Below the pieces are notes generated by a model, which made no database searches, was not told where the DNA came from, and worked only from the letters and a program-made list of their open reading frames with translations. From assembly GCF_039531165.1 (NCBI RefSeq), contig NZ_BAAAPN010000009.1:1-64000 (forward strand): a stretch of 64,000 nucleotides of DNA, given 5' to 3'. Both the position numbers and the translations under genes were made by a program. This document shows, piece by piece, positions 1 through 8,811 of the stretch (the first letter of the stretch is position 1; each line of letters starts with the position of its first letter). Origin of the DNA: Nostocoides_A vanveenii. GTDB lineage: Bacteria > Actinomycetota > Actinomycetes > Actinomycetales > Dermatophilaceae.

Positions 1-471
1 GTGGGCGATCACGATCGTGGCGTCGACATCCAGCACGACCAGATCCTTCGGCAACGTGCTGTCGGCCACTCGCGCCGCCGGGAGCCCGCCCGGCAGCAAC
101 CCCCAGACCCGCGCCCTGGCCTTGGCCCGCGCCGCCGCGACCCGCTTCGCCGAGGTATCGGCCAGCTCGTCCAACGCGCGCCACACCGTCGCCGGCGACG
201 CCACCGGCCCGAGCACCTGGTCGTGGTGACGCAGCGTGTCGATATCCGAGATCGCTTCACCACCGGCGACCAGCATCGTGGCCACATCCACCAGCACCCG
301 GCCCCGGTCATGACCCGGGACGAAACCGCGCCGCGCCAGGGCCGTCGAGAGCGTCTCGGTCAGGCCGACCCGATCAGCAAGAAGCCGCACCGCGACGCTG
401 CCCGCGTGGGCGACCACGCCCGACCCGTCACCCGATATCGCCAACCCGCTCGACCACGAAGTACGCTTCAC
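1..471 (-). mobile_element. IS1380-family transposase, N-terminal part (cut by window edge)
   Basis: The minus strand carries an open frame of 157 codons from a GTG at 469-471 to the window edge, with a TAG codon directly before the GTG. The protein reads as the N-terminal part of an IS1380-type DDE transposase: a short G-D-G-S-G-V-V-A-H-A-G opening, then RGFVPGHDRGRVLVD, ISDIDTLRHHDQVLGPVAS, TVWRALDEL, and a run ending DLVVLDVDATIVIAH. The last of these would hold the first catalytic aspartate (D of D-x-D-A-T). Full members are about 460-490 residues, so roughly two thirds lies outside the window. The element end should lie between 472 and the propeller gene at 645, but I cannot fix its inverted repeat. 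Family assignment is from recall of motifs, not a search. Confidence 0.8.
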
Positions 472-644
472 CTACGGAGTGCCTTCCCGCTCAGGAACTT
501 TGAACTGTCGTAAGTCCAAGTATCCCGTTGCAGGACAGGCACTTCCGTACTTTCACACCCCAGACACGCCGATCACCCGTGAACGATCGAGGCTAGCGTC
601 GAAGTCAGGCGCCACACGGGCGCCGGTCATCACGTGGGGGAGTC

Positions 645-1616
645 ATGAAATATGCATCATTAGTGGCGGTCGTTCTGGCCGGCCCCGCCCTTGGGCTGAG
701 CACGGCGGCGTCCGGGATGGCGGTCGAGTCACCGGCTGCACCCGACGCCAAAGCCGGCAGCACGGAGCTGCTCTACATCGACCAGGACCGCGCGCTCCGG
801 GCGATCGGCGGGGACGGGACGGGTGATCGAGCGGTCGGCGCGCTGACCGATGTCTACCGGGCCCAGTGGTCACCAGACGGGAAAGCGGTGGTGGTCGAGG
901 GGAATCGCGACGGCGTCAACGCGCTCTATGTCATGTCGGCGGCCGGCACCGGCGTGCGACGGTTGACCTTCGGCCCGGCATCGGCCCTGGGTCCCGACTG
1001 GTCACCGGACGGCAAGCAGATCGCTTTCATCCGGTGTGGGACTGGCGGCCAATGCAATCTGGTGACGATCCCCGCCTCCGGCGGGGTCCCGCGCGTGGTC
1101 TCGCGACCTGGTCAGATCTCGGACCCCTACTGCTACGGCCCGGACTACGAACGCGCGGTCGCGTGGCGTCCGGACGGGCGCGCCCTCGCCGTCGGCGTCT
1201 GGTGCGATGACGACAGCGGTGGCGACTACACCGCAATCGTGTCCGCAGCAACCGGCGCGCAGATCGGCCACGTCTACGGCGACGACGTTAGCTGGTCGCC
1301 CAACGGGAAGCAGATCATCAATCATGCATGGAGCACCACGTATGACGGCGAACCGCCCGTGGTCCAGTTGCGTTCGGCCGCCGGATCGCTGATCCGGCGC
1401 GTCTCCCCTCCCTCGACCGACGCGATCGGCTGGGAGCAGCCGGTGTGGTCGCCGGACGGGCGCACGGTCGCCTACGCGAGGTCCGCCCAGGATTACGGCG
1501 CACGAAGCGCGATCGTGATCTCAGGGCTCGACGGCACCCGACCGCGCGTCCTGATGCGCGGCGCCGGGTATCCGGACAGTCCGCCCACCCCTCAGGATTG
1601 GCGCACCCGCCCCTGA
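645..1616 (+). CDS. Secreted PD40/TolB-like beta-propeller protein
   Basis: A 323-residue protein with an N-terminal signal peptide (MKYAS, then a hydrophobic run to about residue 25, A-x-A-like cleavage). It contains four or five WD40-like PD40 repeats with the hallmark W-S-P-D-G-(K/R) at about residues 75, 125, 225 (WSPNGK) and 268. Such repeats build TolB-type propellers outside the membrane; the ligand is unknown. The ATG is preceded by a GGGGGAG ribosome site at 636-642. A TAGCGT box near 593 is a possible -10. It converges on cphA, leaving 70 bp between the stops. A paralogue of the same size lies at 47444-48418. No catalytic motif is visible, so only a binding or scaffold role can be suggested. 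Confidence 0.75.
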   Translation: MKYASLVAVVLAGPALGLSTAASGMAVESPAAPDAKAGSTELLYIDQDRALRAIGGDGTGDRAVGALTDVYRAQWSPDGKAVVVEGNRDGVNALYVMSAAGTGVRRLTFGPASALGPDWSPDGKQIAFIRCGTGGQCNLVTIPASGGVPRVVSRPGQISDPYCYGPDYERAVAWRPDGRALAVGVWCDDDSGGDYTAIVSAATGAQIGHVYGDDVSWSPNGKQIINHAWSTTYDGEPPVVQLRSAAGSLIRRVSPPSTDAIGWEQPVWSPDGRTVAYARSAQDYGARSAIVISGLDGTRPRVLMRGAGYPDSPPTPQDWRTRP

Positions 1617-1686
1617 GATCGCGGCGCTCGCCAGCCGAGCACGCGTCAGACGACTGGCGACGTCGGGGACCGGGACCGCAACTCCT

Positions 1687-4515
1687 CTAAGGTTGCGGCG
1701 CCCCGCTCTCGTCCCGGGCAATCTCGTTCTCGGCCCACTTCGGGTCGAGGTCCGGGTCGCCCACATCGGCGTCGCTGTGCGCGCGGGCCTGGGCGCTGTG
1801 CGTGATCGTCTCCAACTCGGAGACCACCTTGGCGTGGTTGTCGACGCAGAGCACGACGATGTCGCCGGGGTTGGCGCGGCCCACGCAGTGCCGGACCGCG
1901 TCGACCTCCCCGAGTACCGTCTCGATCTGCCGCACGCGCACGCCGCCCGCGGCTTGAGCGGCGCGGGCGCCCTCGACGACCAGGGCCGCGACTTCGCCGG
2001 GCTTGCGGCCGCGCAAGCGCTCGTCCTCACGGACGACGATGACATCGAAGTACTTCGCGGCGATCGCGCCAAGCTCGCGCATGTCGGCGTCGCGCCGGTC
2101 GCCTGCGGTCGCGACCATGCCGATCCGGCTGATCTTGCCCCACTCGCTGGTCGCGGCCTTCTGGTCGGCGTATTTGTCGACGAACTGGCCGAGCACCTCC
2201 ATACCGGGCGCATTGTGGCAGTAGTCAACGATGACCTCGATGCCACGGACGTTGATCAGGTTCATGCGGCCGGGCGAGAGGTAGTAGTTGGTGGCGAACG
2301 TCCGCAGCCCCTGCCGGATCTCGTGCAGGCCGACGCCCGCCGCAAACGCGGCCCCCGCTGCAGCCATGGCATTGGCGACGTTGAACATGGCCGTGCCGCC
2401 GAAGGTCGAGGGCAACAGGTGGGTCCAGGCCAGTTGCATCGAGCGCTTGCCGTGCTTGATGACGATCATGTCACCGCGATCGGTCTTCTCCAGGACAACG
2501 GCCCGGCCGCCGCGCGCGAGGCGCTGATCGATGAAGCGTCGCTCGGGGGAGTCGGCCGGCCGCAGGGAGTACCAGACGATATTTCCGGCGCACCGGTTGC
2601 GCATCCGCCGCACCAGCCTGTCGTCGGCGTTCAGCACGGCAAAACCATTGCGCGGCACCGCTTCCACGACGACGGCCTTGACGTCGGCGAGTTGTTCGAG
2701 GGTGTCGATCCCCTTCATGCCGAGGTGGTCGGGCGCGACATTGGTGACAACGGCGATGTCGTTGCGGTCATACCCCAAACCCTCGCGCAGGATGCCGCCG
2801 CGGGCGACCTCCATCACGGCCAACTCGACGCGCGGGTTCTGCAACACCATCCGCGCGGACCGCGGCCCGGAGGCGTCGGACTTGATGACCAGCCGCTCAT
2901 CGATGACGATGCCATCGGTCGAGGTCATCCCGACCTTCGTGCCCATGGTCTTAAAGACGTGGGCGATCATCCGGGATGTCGTCGTCTTGCCATTGGTCCC
3001 GGTCACGGCCACGATCGGCACGCGCGACGGCGAGCCGGGCGGGAAGAGCAGGTCGACCACCGGCTTGGCGATGAACTGCGGCTCCCCGACCGTGGGGTGC
3101 GTGTGCATGCGGAAGCCAGGCGCGGCATTCACCTCGCAGATCGCCCCACCGGTCTCGCGCACGGGCTGGGTGATGTCCGGGCAGATGAAGTCGATTCCCG
3201 CGACGTCCAGGCCGATCATCCGGGCGGCCTCCTCCGCGATCTCGATATTGTCCGGATGCGCATCGAAGGTCCGGTCCACGGAGATGCCGCCCGTCGACAT
3301 ATTGCCGGTGAGCGCGAGCTTGACCATCACACCGTTCGGCGGCACATCGGTCATCGCAAAGCCCTGCTCGCGCACCAGCTCGATCGCCGCGTCGTCCACC
3401 TTGATCCGGGTCAGCACCTTCTCGTGGCCGACGCCGCGCCGCGGGTCGGCGTTGGTGATCCGCACGAGTTCCTCGACCGTATGAGTGCCGTCCCCGACGA
3501 CATGGGCAGGCACCCGTTCCGCGATGGCCTGCATGCGTCCGCCGACGATCAGGCAGCGATAGTCCTTGCCGGTGATGAAGGACTCGACGATGATCCAGCC
3601 GCGGCGCGACTCCTCTTGCGCCACAACGAAAGCCGCGCGTACGTCGTCGTCCGACATCAGGTCGAGACCGACGCCACGTCCGTGGTTGCCGTCCAGGGGC
3701 TTGACGACCACGGGGAACCCGATCCGACGGGCCGCGGCCACCGCGCCTTCGACGGTGCGGCAGGTCTCCTGCTTCGGCACCGGCAGGCCCGCCGACCCCA
3801 GGAGCTTGATCGTCATGTCCTTGTCGCTGGCGATGTCGACGGCCAGCGCACCGGTCTTGGAGGTCATCGTGGCTCGGATGCGCTGCGCGTAAACCCCCTG
3901 CCCCAGCTGCACCAGCGATGCGGAGTTGAGGCGGATGTAAGGGATATCCCGGCTGACCGCTTCCTCGAGGATCGCCGCCGTCGACGGACCGAAGGCCGTG
4001 CGCTCCGCGCTACGCAGGAAGTTCTCCAGCTCGGCCTCGAAGTCGAAGCCGTCCTCCGGTGCGATCAGGTGATTGATCAGACGCACGGCGAGCCGTCCGG
4101 CCATCAGGCCGACGCCCTCGTCGGAGTACCCGTAGACGACGTTGTAGACACCGGTGCGACCGCGCACCATCCGGGTCTTGCCCCGCCGCTGGTCGTGCCC
4201 GGCCTCCTGCTGCAACTGCAAGGCGATGTGCTCGGCGACATGGCCGAGCCAGGTGCCTTCACGCAGCCGTTCGCCGAATCCGCCCTCGTGGCCGCGGGAG
4301 CAACTGTGGCTCGCGACACCCGGCAGCATCTCGATGAGCCGGTCGGTGAATCCGGGGATCGTGTCGGTCGGATAGCCCTCCAGCACACCGAGATCCATGA
4401 CCAGGTGGATGGCTGGGTCGTAAGACCAGACGTTCCCACCTCGGTAGACGCGTTCTTCGAGGATGCGCAGATCCGGTGCCAGCGGACCGGTGGGCGTGGG
4501 GCGCTCGGTGCTCAT
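1687..4515 (-). CDS. cphA: Cyanophycin synthetase
   Basis: Polymerises aspartate and arginine into the storage polymer cyanophycin using ATP. The 942-residue protein shows the expected order. An N-terminal domain unique to CphA spans 1-160 (SHSCSRGHEGGF, GHVAEHIALQLQ). An ATP-grasp domain spans about 215-490 (VVKPLDGNHGRGVG near 270, CEVNAAPGF near 460). A Mur-ligase-like domain has the P-loop VTGTNGKTT at about 504-513. Bacterial CphA is usually about 870-900 residues; the extra length is mainly a C-terminal tail. It follows cphB by 27 bp on the same strand, so they probably form one operon, with polymer made and degraded from one transcript. Cytoplasmic. The storage role fits the adjacent glycogen genes. 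Confidence 0.95.
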   Translation of the reverse strand: MSTERPTPTGPLAPDLRILEERVYRGGNVWSYDPAIHLVMDLGVLEGYPTDTIPGFTDRLIEMLPGVASHSCSRGHEGGFGERLREGTWLGHVAEHIALQLQQEAGHDQRRGKTRMVRGRTGVYNVVYGYSDEGVGLMAGRLAVRLINHLIAPEDGFDFEAELENFLRSAERTAFGPSTAAILEEAVSRDIPYIRLNSASLVQLGQGVYAQRIRATMTSKTGALAVDIASDKDMTIKLLGSAGLPVPKQETCRTVEGAVAAARRIGFPVVVKPLDGNHGRGVGLDLMSDDDVRAAFVVAQEESRRGWIIVESFITGKDYRCLIVGGRMQAIAERVPAHVVGDGTHTVEELVRITNADPRRGVGHEKVLTRIKVDDAAIELVREQGFAMTDVPPNGVMVKLALTGNMSTGGISVDRTFDAHPDNIEIAEEAARMIGLDVAGIDFICPDITQPVRETGGAICEVNAAPGFRMHTHPTVGEPQFIAKPVVDLLFPPGSPSRVPIVAVTGTNGKTTTSRMIAHVFKTMGTKVGMTSTDGIVIDERLVIKSDASGPRSARMVLQNPRVELAVMEVARGGILREGLGYDRNDIAVVTNVAPDHLGMKGIDTLEQLADVKAVVVEAVPRNGFAVLNADDRLVRRMRNRCAGNIVWYSLRPADSPERRFIDQRLARGGRAVVLEKTDRGDMIVIKHGKRSMQLAWTHLLPSTFGGTAMFNVANAMAAAGAAFAAGVGLHEIRQGLRTFATNYYLSPGRMNLINVRGIEVIVDYCHNAPGMEVLGQFVDKYADQKAATSEWGKISRIGMVATAGDRRDADMRELGAIAAKYFDVIVVREDERLRGRKPGEVAALVVEGARAAQAAGGVRVRQIETVLGEVDAVRHCVGRANPGDIVVLCVDNHAKVVSELETITHSAQARAHSDADVGDPDLDPKWAENEIARDESGAPQP

Positions 4516-4542
4516 GCGTGCATACCTCTTTCGGTGGGCTGG

Positions 4543-5409
4543 CTAGGGACGAGAGGACGCCGCGGCCGTGACCGTGACGCCGAGATCGGGATGCTGCTCG
4601 ACGAAGTCGGTGAGCATCAGCTTGGTGATGTCGAACGTCGCGCCTGCGGGAAGCGAGTGCACGATCGCACCCGACACCAAGAGCGGCGCGCCCGTGCGCG
4701 CCTCGGGCGCGTCGGTGATCGCGCGACGGCAATCCAGGACGTATGCCGCACCCCGCCCGATGACGGTCAGCTCGCGATTGTCGGTGACCTCGATCGCGGT
4801 GTCCTCGTCGATGCCGATTCCGATGAGGTTGGGCGAGGAGGCGACGATCGACATCAGGCGGCCGTAGCGCTGACGTTGGGCGAAGTGCTGGTCGACGATG
4901 ACGCCGTCGAGCAGGCCGAGCCCGTGCGTGAGCTGGCTGGTGCGCTGGCGCGGCGTGACCGACTCATCACCGAGGGAGATCATGAACTCGCTCATGATCG
5001 ACGCGCCGGCCGAGGTCCCGCCGACCACCGCGCCGCGCCGGTGGGCGCGCAGGATCGCCTCGCCGCACGCCGTCCCGGCGAAGATCTGACTCAGCTTGAG
5101 TTGGTTGCCGCCGCTCATGAAGACGCCGGTGGCCTCGTCCAGGGCCTGGACGAGGCTCGCGTCGTCGGCCTCGCTCCGGGTGCGGGGGTTGACGATCGCG
5201 CACCCGGTGGCGCCGAACCGGGCGAACACCTGCCCATAAGCGGCGACGACCTCGTCCTGGAAGGACGACGCGGTGGGAATTATCACGATCCGTGCGGCTT
5301 TACCCCCGGCGAGTTTGACGAAACGGCGCAGAATCTTGGCCTTGCCCACTCGATCTTCGGCGCCGCCGATGATGAGCAACTTTTGCAGGGGCACAGCCGG
5401 GGAAACCAT
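4543..5409 (-). CDS. cphB: Cyanophycinase
   Basis: Serine peptidase (family S51) that cuts cyanophycin to beta-Asp-Arg dipeptides. The 288-residue protein carries the nucleophile motif GGTSAGAS with Ser at about residue 133. The N-terminal LLIIGGAED and the GVFMSGGNQLKLSQIF region are typical of the family. A TAGGCT box ends exactly 6 nt before the ATG, so the mRNA is probably leaderless. It is the first gene of a two-gene unit with cphA. Its length is close to the usual 270-290, and no unusual features are seen. Confidence 0.95.
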   Translation of the reverse strand: MVSPAVPLQKLLIIGGAEDRVGKAKILRRFVKLAGGKAARIVIIPTASSFQDEVVAAYGQVFARFGATGCAIVNPRTRSEADDASLVQALDEATGVFMSGGNQLKLSQIFAGTACGEAILRAHRRGAVVGGTSAGASIMSEFMISLGDESVTPRQRTSQLTHGLGLLDGVIVDQHFAQRQRYGRLMSIVASSPNLIGIGIDEDTAIEVTDNRELTVIGRGAAYVLDCRRAITDAPEARTGAPLLVSGAIVHSLPAGATFDITKLMLTDFVEQHPDLGVTVTAAASSRP

Positions 5410-5468
5410 TGCGTCAGCCTAGTGGGCGCGCGGTTGCCCGGCAGCGTCCGCCCCGGCGCGCCGACCGG

Positions 5469-6131
5469 TCAGGGCGTCCAGTTCTCCAGCAGCGGGATCA
5501 GGGCATCGAGCCGGGGTCCGGGCAGTGTGCGCTGAGCCTGGTCAGCGACAAGCGGCTTGGCGGCGAAGGCGACACCCAGGCCGGCGGCGGCGATCATGTC
5601 GAGATCGTTGGCGCCGTCGCCCACGGCTACCGTGGCGGACAGGGCGATGTCCTCGGCGCGGGCGAACTCCTCCAGCGCGGCCGCCTTTCCGGCTCGATCG
5701 ACGATCGGACCAGCGAGGTTGCCGGTGAGGATTCCATCGCTGACTTCGAGCCGGTTGGCGCGGACATGCCGGATGCCGAGGGTGGCGGCCAGAGGATCGA
5801 CGACTTCGTGAAAGCCGCCGGAGACGAGCGCCACGACGTGGCCGCGCTCAGCGGCCCAGGCCAGCAGCTCGGGAACACCCGGTGTCAAGGTCACGTCGGC
5901 ACGGACCTCGTCCAGCACCGCGACCGGCAGCCCGGCCAAGGTCGCGACGCGGGCCTGGAGGCTCTCGGCGAAGTCGAGCTCGCCACGCATGGCCGCCTCG
6001 GTGACCTCGGCCACCTCGGACTCGGCGCCGGCCCGGCGCGCGATGAGTTCGATGACCTCCTGACCGATGAAGGTGGAGTCGACATCGCTGACGATCAGCA
6101 GGCGCCGGGGCAGGTCGCTCGGGGCAATCAC
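5469..6131 (-). CDS. serB: Phosphoserine phosphatase (HAD family)
   Basis: Last step of serine synthesis, hydrolysing phosphoserine. The protein opens with the HAD motif DVDST (Asp16 as nucleophile) followed by FIGQEVIELIARRAG. ALVSGGFHEVVDPLA supplies motif II, and GDGANDLDMIAAAGLGVAF supplies motifs III/IV. The GTG at 6129-6131 is chosen because a TACGGT box ends 6 nt upstream (leaderless) and because an 11-bp hairpin stands between it and glgC. An earlier in-frame TTG at 6194 would place the hairpin inside the coding region. From the GTG the product is 220 residues, a single catalytic domain without the ACT domains of some actinobacterial SerB proteins. Confidence 0.88.
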   Translation of the reverse strand: MIAPSDLPRRLLIVSDVDSTFIGQEVIELIARRAGAESEVAEVTEAAMRGELDFAESLQARVATLAGLPVAVLDEVRADVTLTPGVPELLAWAAERGHVVALVSGGFHEVVDPLAATLGIRHVRANRLEVSDGILTGNLAGPIVDRAGKAAALEEFARAEDIALSATVAVGDGANDLDMIAAAGLGVAFAAKPLVADQAQRTLPGPRLDALIPLLENWTP

Positions 6132-6138
6132 CCCCCAA

Positions 6139-6185
6139 CCGTATGCGTGCCCGGCCTCCACACGGAGGCCGGGCGCAGCATACGG
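6139..6185 (-). terminator. Strong hairpin after glgC with CGTATGC/GCATACG outer arms
   Basis: Two nested inverted repeats. The inner arms GCCCGGCCTCC (6149-6159) and GGAGGCCGGGC (6164-6174) pair perfectly around a 4-nt loop. The outer arms CCGTATGC (6139-6146) and GCATACGG (6178-6185) also pair. It sits right after the glgC stop and ahead of serB, as a terminator would, but has no T tract. The outer arm also supplies the TACGGT box proposed for serB. The outer arms match the core of the recurrent CGGCATACG word. Confidence 0.65.
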
Positions 6186-6197
6186 GCACCGCAAACG

Positions 6198-7448
6198 TCA
6201 CGGAGTGACGATCTGCTCCTTGCCGATGACGACGAGTCCGGAATCGGTGACCTCGAAACCGCGCGCGCGGTCGTGGTCGTGGTCGACGCCGATATTGGTG
6301 CCCTCGGGGATGACGACGCCCTTGTCGATGATCGCCCGGCGGATCTGGCAGCTGCGGCCGACTTCGACATCGTCCATCAGGACGGAGTCGGAGATCTCGG
6401 AGTAGCTGCGCACGCGGACCTTGGGGCTGATGACCGATCCGGTGACTCGGCCACCGGAGATGATCACGCCGGGGGAGACGATCGAGTTGAGCGCTTCGCC
6501 GAAGCGGCCGTGGTGGCCGTGGACGAACTTGGCAGGCGGCAACGGGCCGTAGCTGGTGTAGAGCGGCCAGTCGTAGTTGTAGACGTTGAAGACCGGCTGG
6601 ATGCTCACGAGGTCCATGTTCGCGTCGTAGTAGGAGTCCATCGTCCCGACATCGCGCCAGTAGCCGCGGTCACGATCGGTGCTTCCGTCGACCTCGTTGT
6701 TCTTGAAGTCGTAGACGTAGCCGGCACCCTGACTGACGAAGGCGGGGACGATGTCGCCGCCCATGTCGTGCTTGCTGCCTTCGAGGTCGTGGTCCTTAGT
6801 CACGGCGTCGACGAGCACGTCGGCATCGAAGACATAGTTCCCCATCGACGCGAGCACCTCGTGGGGGGCATCGGGCAAACCGATTGCGTCCGTGGGCTTT
6901 TCGCGGAAAGCCTGGATCTTGTTGGGGTTCTCGGCGTCGACCTCGATCACGCCGAACTGGTCGGCGAGCGAGATCGGCTGGCGGATCGCCGAGACGGTGA
7001 CACCCGCGCCGGTGGCGATGTGCTGGTCGACCATCTGGGAGAAGTCCATGCGGTAGACGTGATCGGCGCCGAGGACGGCGACAATGTCCGGCTTCTCGTC
7101 CTTGATCGTGTTCAGCGACTGGTAGATCGCGTCGGCACTGCCGAGGTACCAGGACTTGCCCATGCGTTGCTGCGCCGGGATGGGCGCGACATAGCCACCG
7201 AGCATCGTCGACATCCGCCACGTCTTGGTGATGTGGCGGTCGAGGCTGTGCGACTTGTATTGCGTCAGCACGACGATTTGTCGATAGCCGGAGTTGACGA
7301 CATTGCTCAGGGCAAAATCGATGAGGCGATAGATCCCGCCGAAGGGGACAGCGGGTTTCGCGCGGTCAGCCGTCAGCGGCATCAGACGCTTGCCCTCGCC
7401 ACCCGCGAGAACGATGACAAGAACCTTGGGGTCTTTCCCAGCAGCCAT
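6198..7448 (-). CDS. glgC: Glucose-1-phosphate adenylyltransferase
   Basis: Makes ADP-glucose from glucose-1-phosphate and ATP for glycogen or maltose-1-phosphate synthesis. The 416-residue protein has the nucleotidyltransferase start VLAGGEGKRLMPLTADRAKPAVPFGG split over residues 14-40. It also has the catalytic VLGADHVYRMDF region and a C-terminal left-handed beta-helix (VISPKVRVRSYSEI, DKGVVIPEGTNIG). The ATG lies 6 nt after a TAGGTT box, so the transcript is probably leaderless. It is divergent from the ADP-glucose-using synthase at 7551, leaving about 100 bp for both promoters. Confidence 0.96.
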   Translation of the reverse strand: MAAGKDPKVLVIVLAGGEGKRLMPLTADRAKPAVPFGGIYRLIDFALSNVVNSGYRQIVVLTQYKSHSLDRHITKTWRMSTMLGGYVAPIPAQQRMGKSWYLGSADAIYQSLNTIKDEKPDIVAVLGADHVYRMDFSQMVDQHIATGAGVTVSAIRQPISLADQFGVIEVDAENPNKIQAFREKPTDAIGLPDAPHEVLASMGNYVFDADVLVDAVTKDHDLEGSKHDMGGDIVPAFVSQGAGYVYDFKNNEVDGSTDRDRGYWRDVGTMDSYYDANMDLVSIQPVFNVYNYDWPLYTSYGPLPPAKFVHGHHGRFGEALNSIVSPGVIISGGRVTGSVISPKVRVRSYSEISDSVLMDDVEVGRSCQIRRAIIDKGVVIPEGTNIGVDHDHDRARGFEVTDSGLVVIGKEQIVTP

Positions 7449-7550
7449 GGCACCAACCTATTGGGTGGCGGGGCCGTCGTGCGTGGGATGGTCATGGAAT
7501 GTTCGGGATCACCTGTGGCAGAGCGGCGGTCGAGCTACTAGGTTTTCCAT

Positions 7551-8744
7551 GTGCGCCTCGACATTCTCAGCAAGGAATACCCACCGACCATCTACGGCGG
7601 CGCCGGGGTCCATGTCCAAGAACTGGTTCGTGCGCTGCGCGACCGGGGCGACATGACCGTCAGGGTGCACGCCTTCGGCGGCCCGCGAGACGAGGCCGAC
7701 ACCTACTCGTATCCCGATCTGCCGGAACTGGCGGATGCCAACGCCGCCATTCAGACGATGGGCGTGGACCTGTCGATGGTGTCCGGCACGGCGGGCGCGG
7801 ACCTGGTGCACTCGCATACGTGGTACGCCAACTTTGCGGGCCATGTGGCAAGCCTGCTCGGCGGGATGCCCCACGTCATCAGTGCGCACAGCCTGGAGCC
7901 GATGCGGCCGTGGAAGGCCGAGCAGCTCGGCGGCGGCTACCGTCTCTCGTCGTGGATCGAGAAGTCGGCGTATGAAGCCGCTGCCGCCGTCATCGCGGTC
8001 AGCGCGGGGATGCGCGAGGACGTGTTGCGCAGCTACCCATCGATCGACCCCGACAAGGTCAAGGTCGTCCACAACGGCATCGATTCGGTTCTCTGGCAAC
8101 CGAATCACGATCTTGACGTCGTCAGGAAGCACGGCGTTGACCCCGACAAGCGATCGGCGATCTTTGTCGGCCGGATCACCCGGCAAAAGGGCCTGCCCTA
8201 TCTCCTGCGGGCGGCCGCGGAGCTGCCGCCGGACGTCCAGTTGATCCTGTGTGCGGGCGCGCCCGACACCAAGGAGATCATGGCCGAGGTCGAGGGGCTG
8301 ATGGACAACCTCAAGGCCACGCGCGAGGGCGTCATCTGGATCCCCGAGATGTTGCCGCGGGACGAAGTCACCGCGCTGCTGACCTCCTCGACGGTGTTCT
8401 TGTGTCCGTCGGTCTATGAGCCGCTCGGCATCGTCAACCTCGAAGCCATGGCGTGCGAGTTGCCCGTGGTCGCGACGGCGACGGGGGGCATCCCGGAGGT
8501 CGTCGTCGACGGTGAGACCGGCTGGCTGGTGCCCATCGAGCAGGTCCAGGACGGCACCGGCACCCCCGTCGATCCCGACAAGTTCGTGGCCGACCTGGCC
8601 GCGGCGATGAACGACGCGGTGAGCGACACCGACCGGGCGCGGGCAATGGGCCTGGCGGGCCGCAAACGCGCCGTCGACTCCTTCTCATGGGCGAGCATCG
8701 GCGACCGAACCATGGAGGTCTACCGCGAGGTCCTCGGCGCCTGA
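7551..8744 (+). CDS. glgA: Glycogen synthase / alpha-maltose-1-phosphate synthase (GT4 family)
   Basis: A GT4 glycosyltransferase of 397 residues that uses ADP-glucose from GlgC. It begins with the donor-side loop KEYPPTIYGGAGVHV and contains HSHTWYANFAG, the FVGRITRQKG hinge between the two Rossmann domains, and the E-x7-E signature CPSVYEPLGIVNLEAM. This is the short actinobacterial type (about 390 residues). In mycobacteria the type is known as GlgM and makes maltose-1-phosphate rather than extending glycogen directly. The GTG start is 6 nt after a TAGGTT box at 7539-7544, so it is probably leaderless. Which product is made cannot be told from sequence alone; no glgE is in the window. Confidence 0.9.
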   Translation: MRLDILSKEYPPTIYGGAGVHVQELVRALRDRGDMTVRVHAFGGPRDEADTYSYPDLPELADANAAIQTMGVDLSMVSGTAGADLVHSHTWYANFAGHVASLLGGMPHVISAHSLEPMRPWKAEQLGGGYRLSSWIEKSAYEAAAAVIAVSAGMREDVLRSYPSIDPDKVKVVHNGIDSVLWQPNHDLDVVRKHGVDPDKRSAIFVGRITRQKGLPYLLRAAAELPPDVQLILCAGAPDTKEIMAEVEGLMDNLKATREGVIWIPEMLPRDEVTALLTSSTVFLCPSVYEPLGIVNLEAMACELPVVATATGGIPEVVVDGETGWLVPIEQVQDGTGTPVDPDKFVADLAAAMNDAVSDTDRARAMGLAGRKRAVDSFSWASIGDRTMEVYREVLGA

Positions 8745-8811
8745 CCCTAACCTCTGCTGAGTCGGCCGCGAAGCACCTGGGCCAGCGTCCGAATCGGTCA
8801 GGGGCATTCCG

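Noticed and set aside
1693..5535. A very long open frame (over 1200 codons) on the plus strand
   Set aside because: It is antisense to cphA and cphB, which have clear family motifs. Its product is Arg/His/Asp-rich low-complexity, typical of GC-rich shadow frames.
6198..7448. Plus-strand frames inside the glgC region
   Set aside because: All overlap glgC antisense and have no ribosome sites or recognisable domains.
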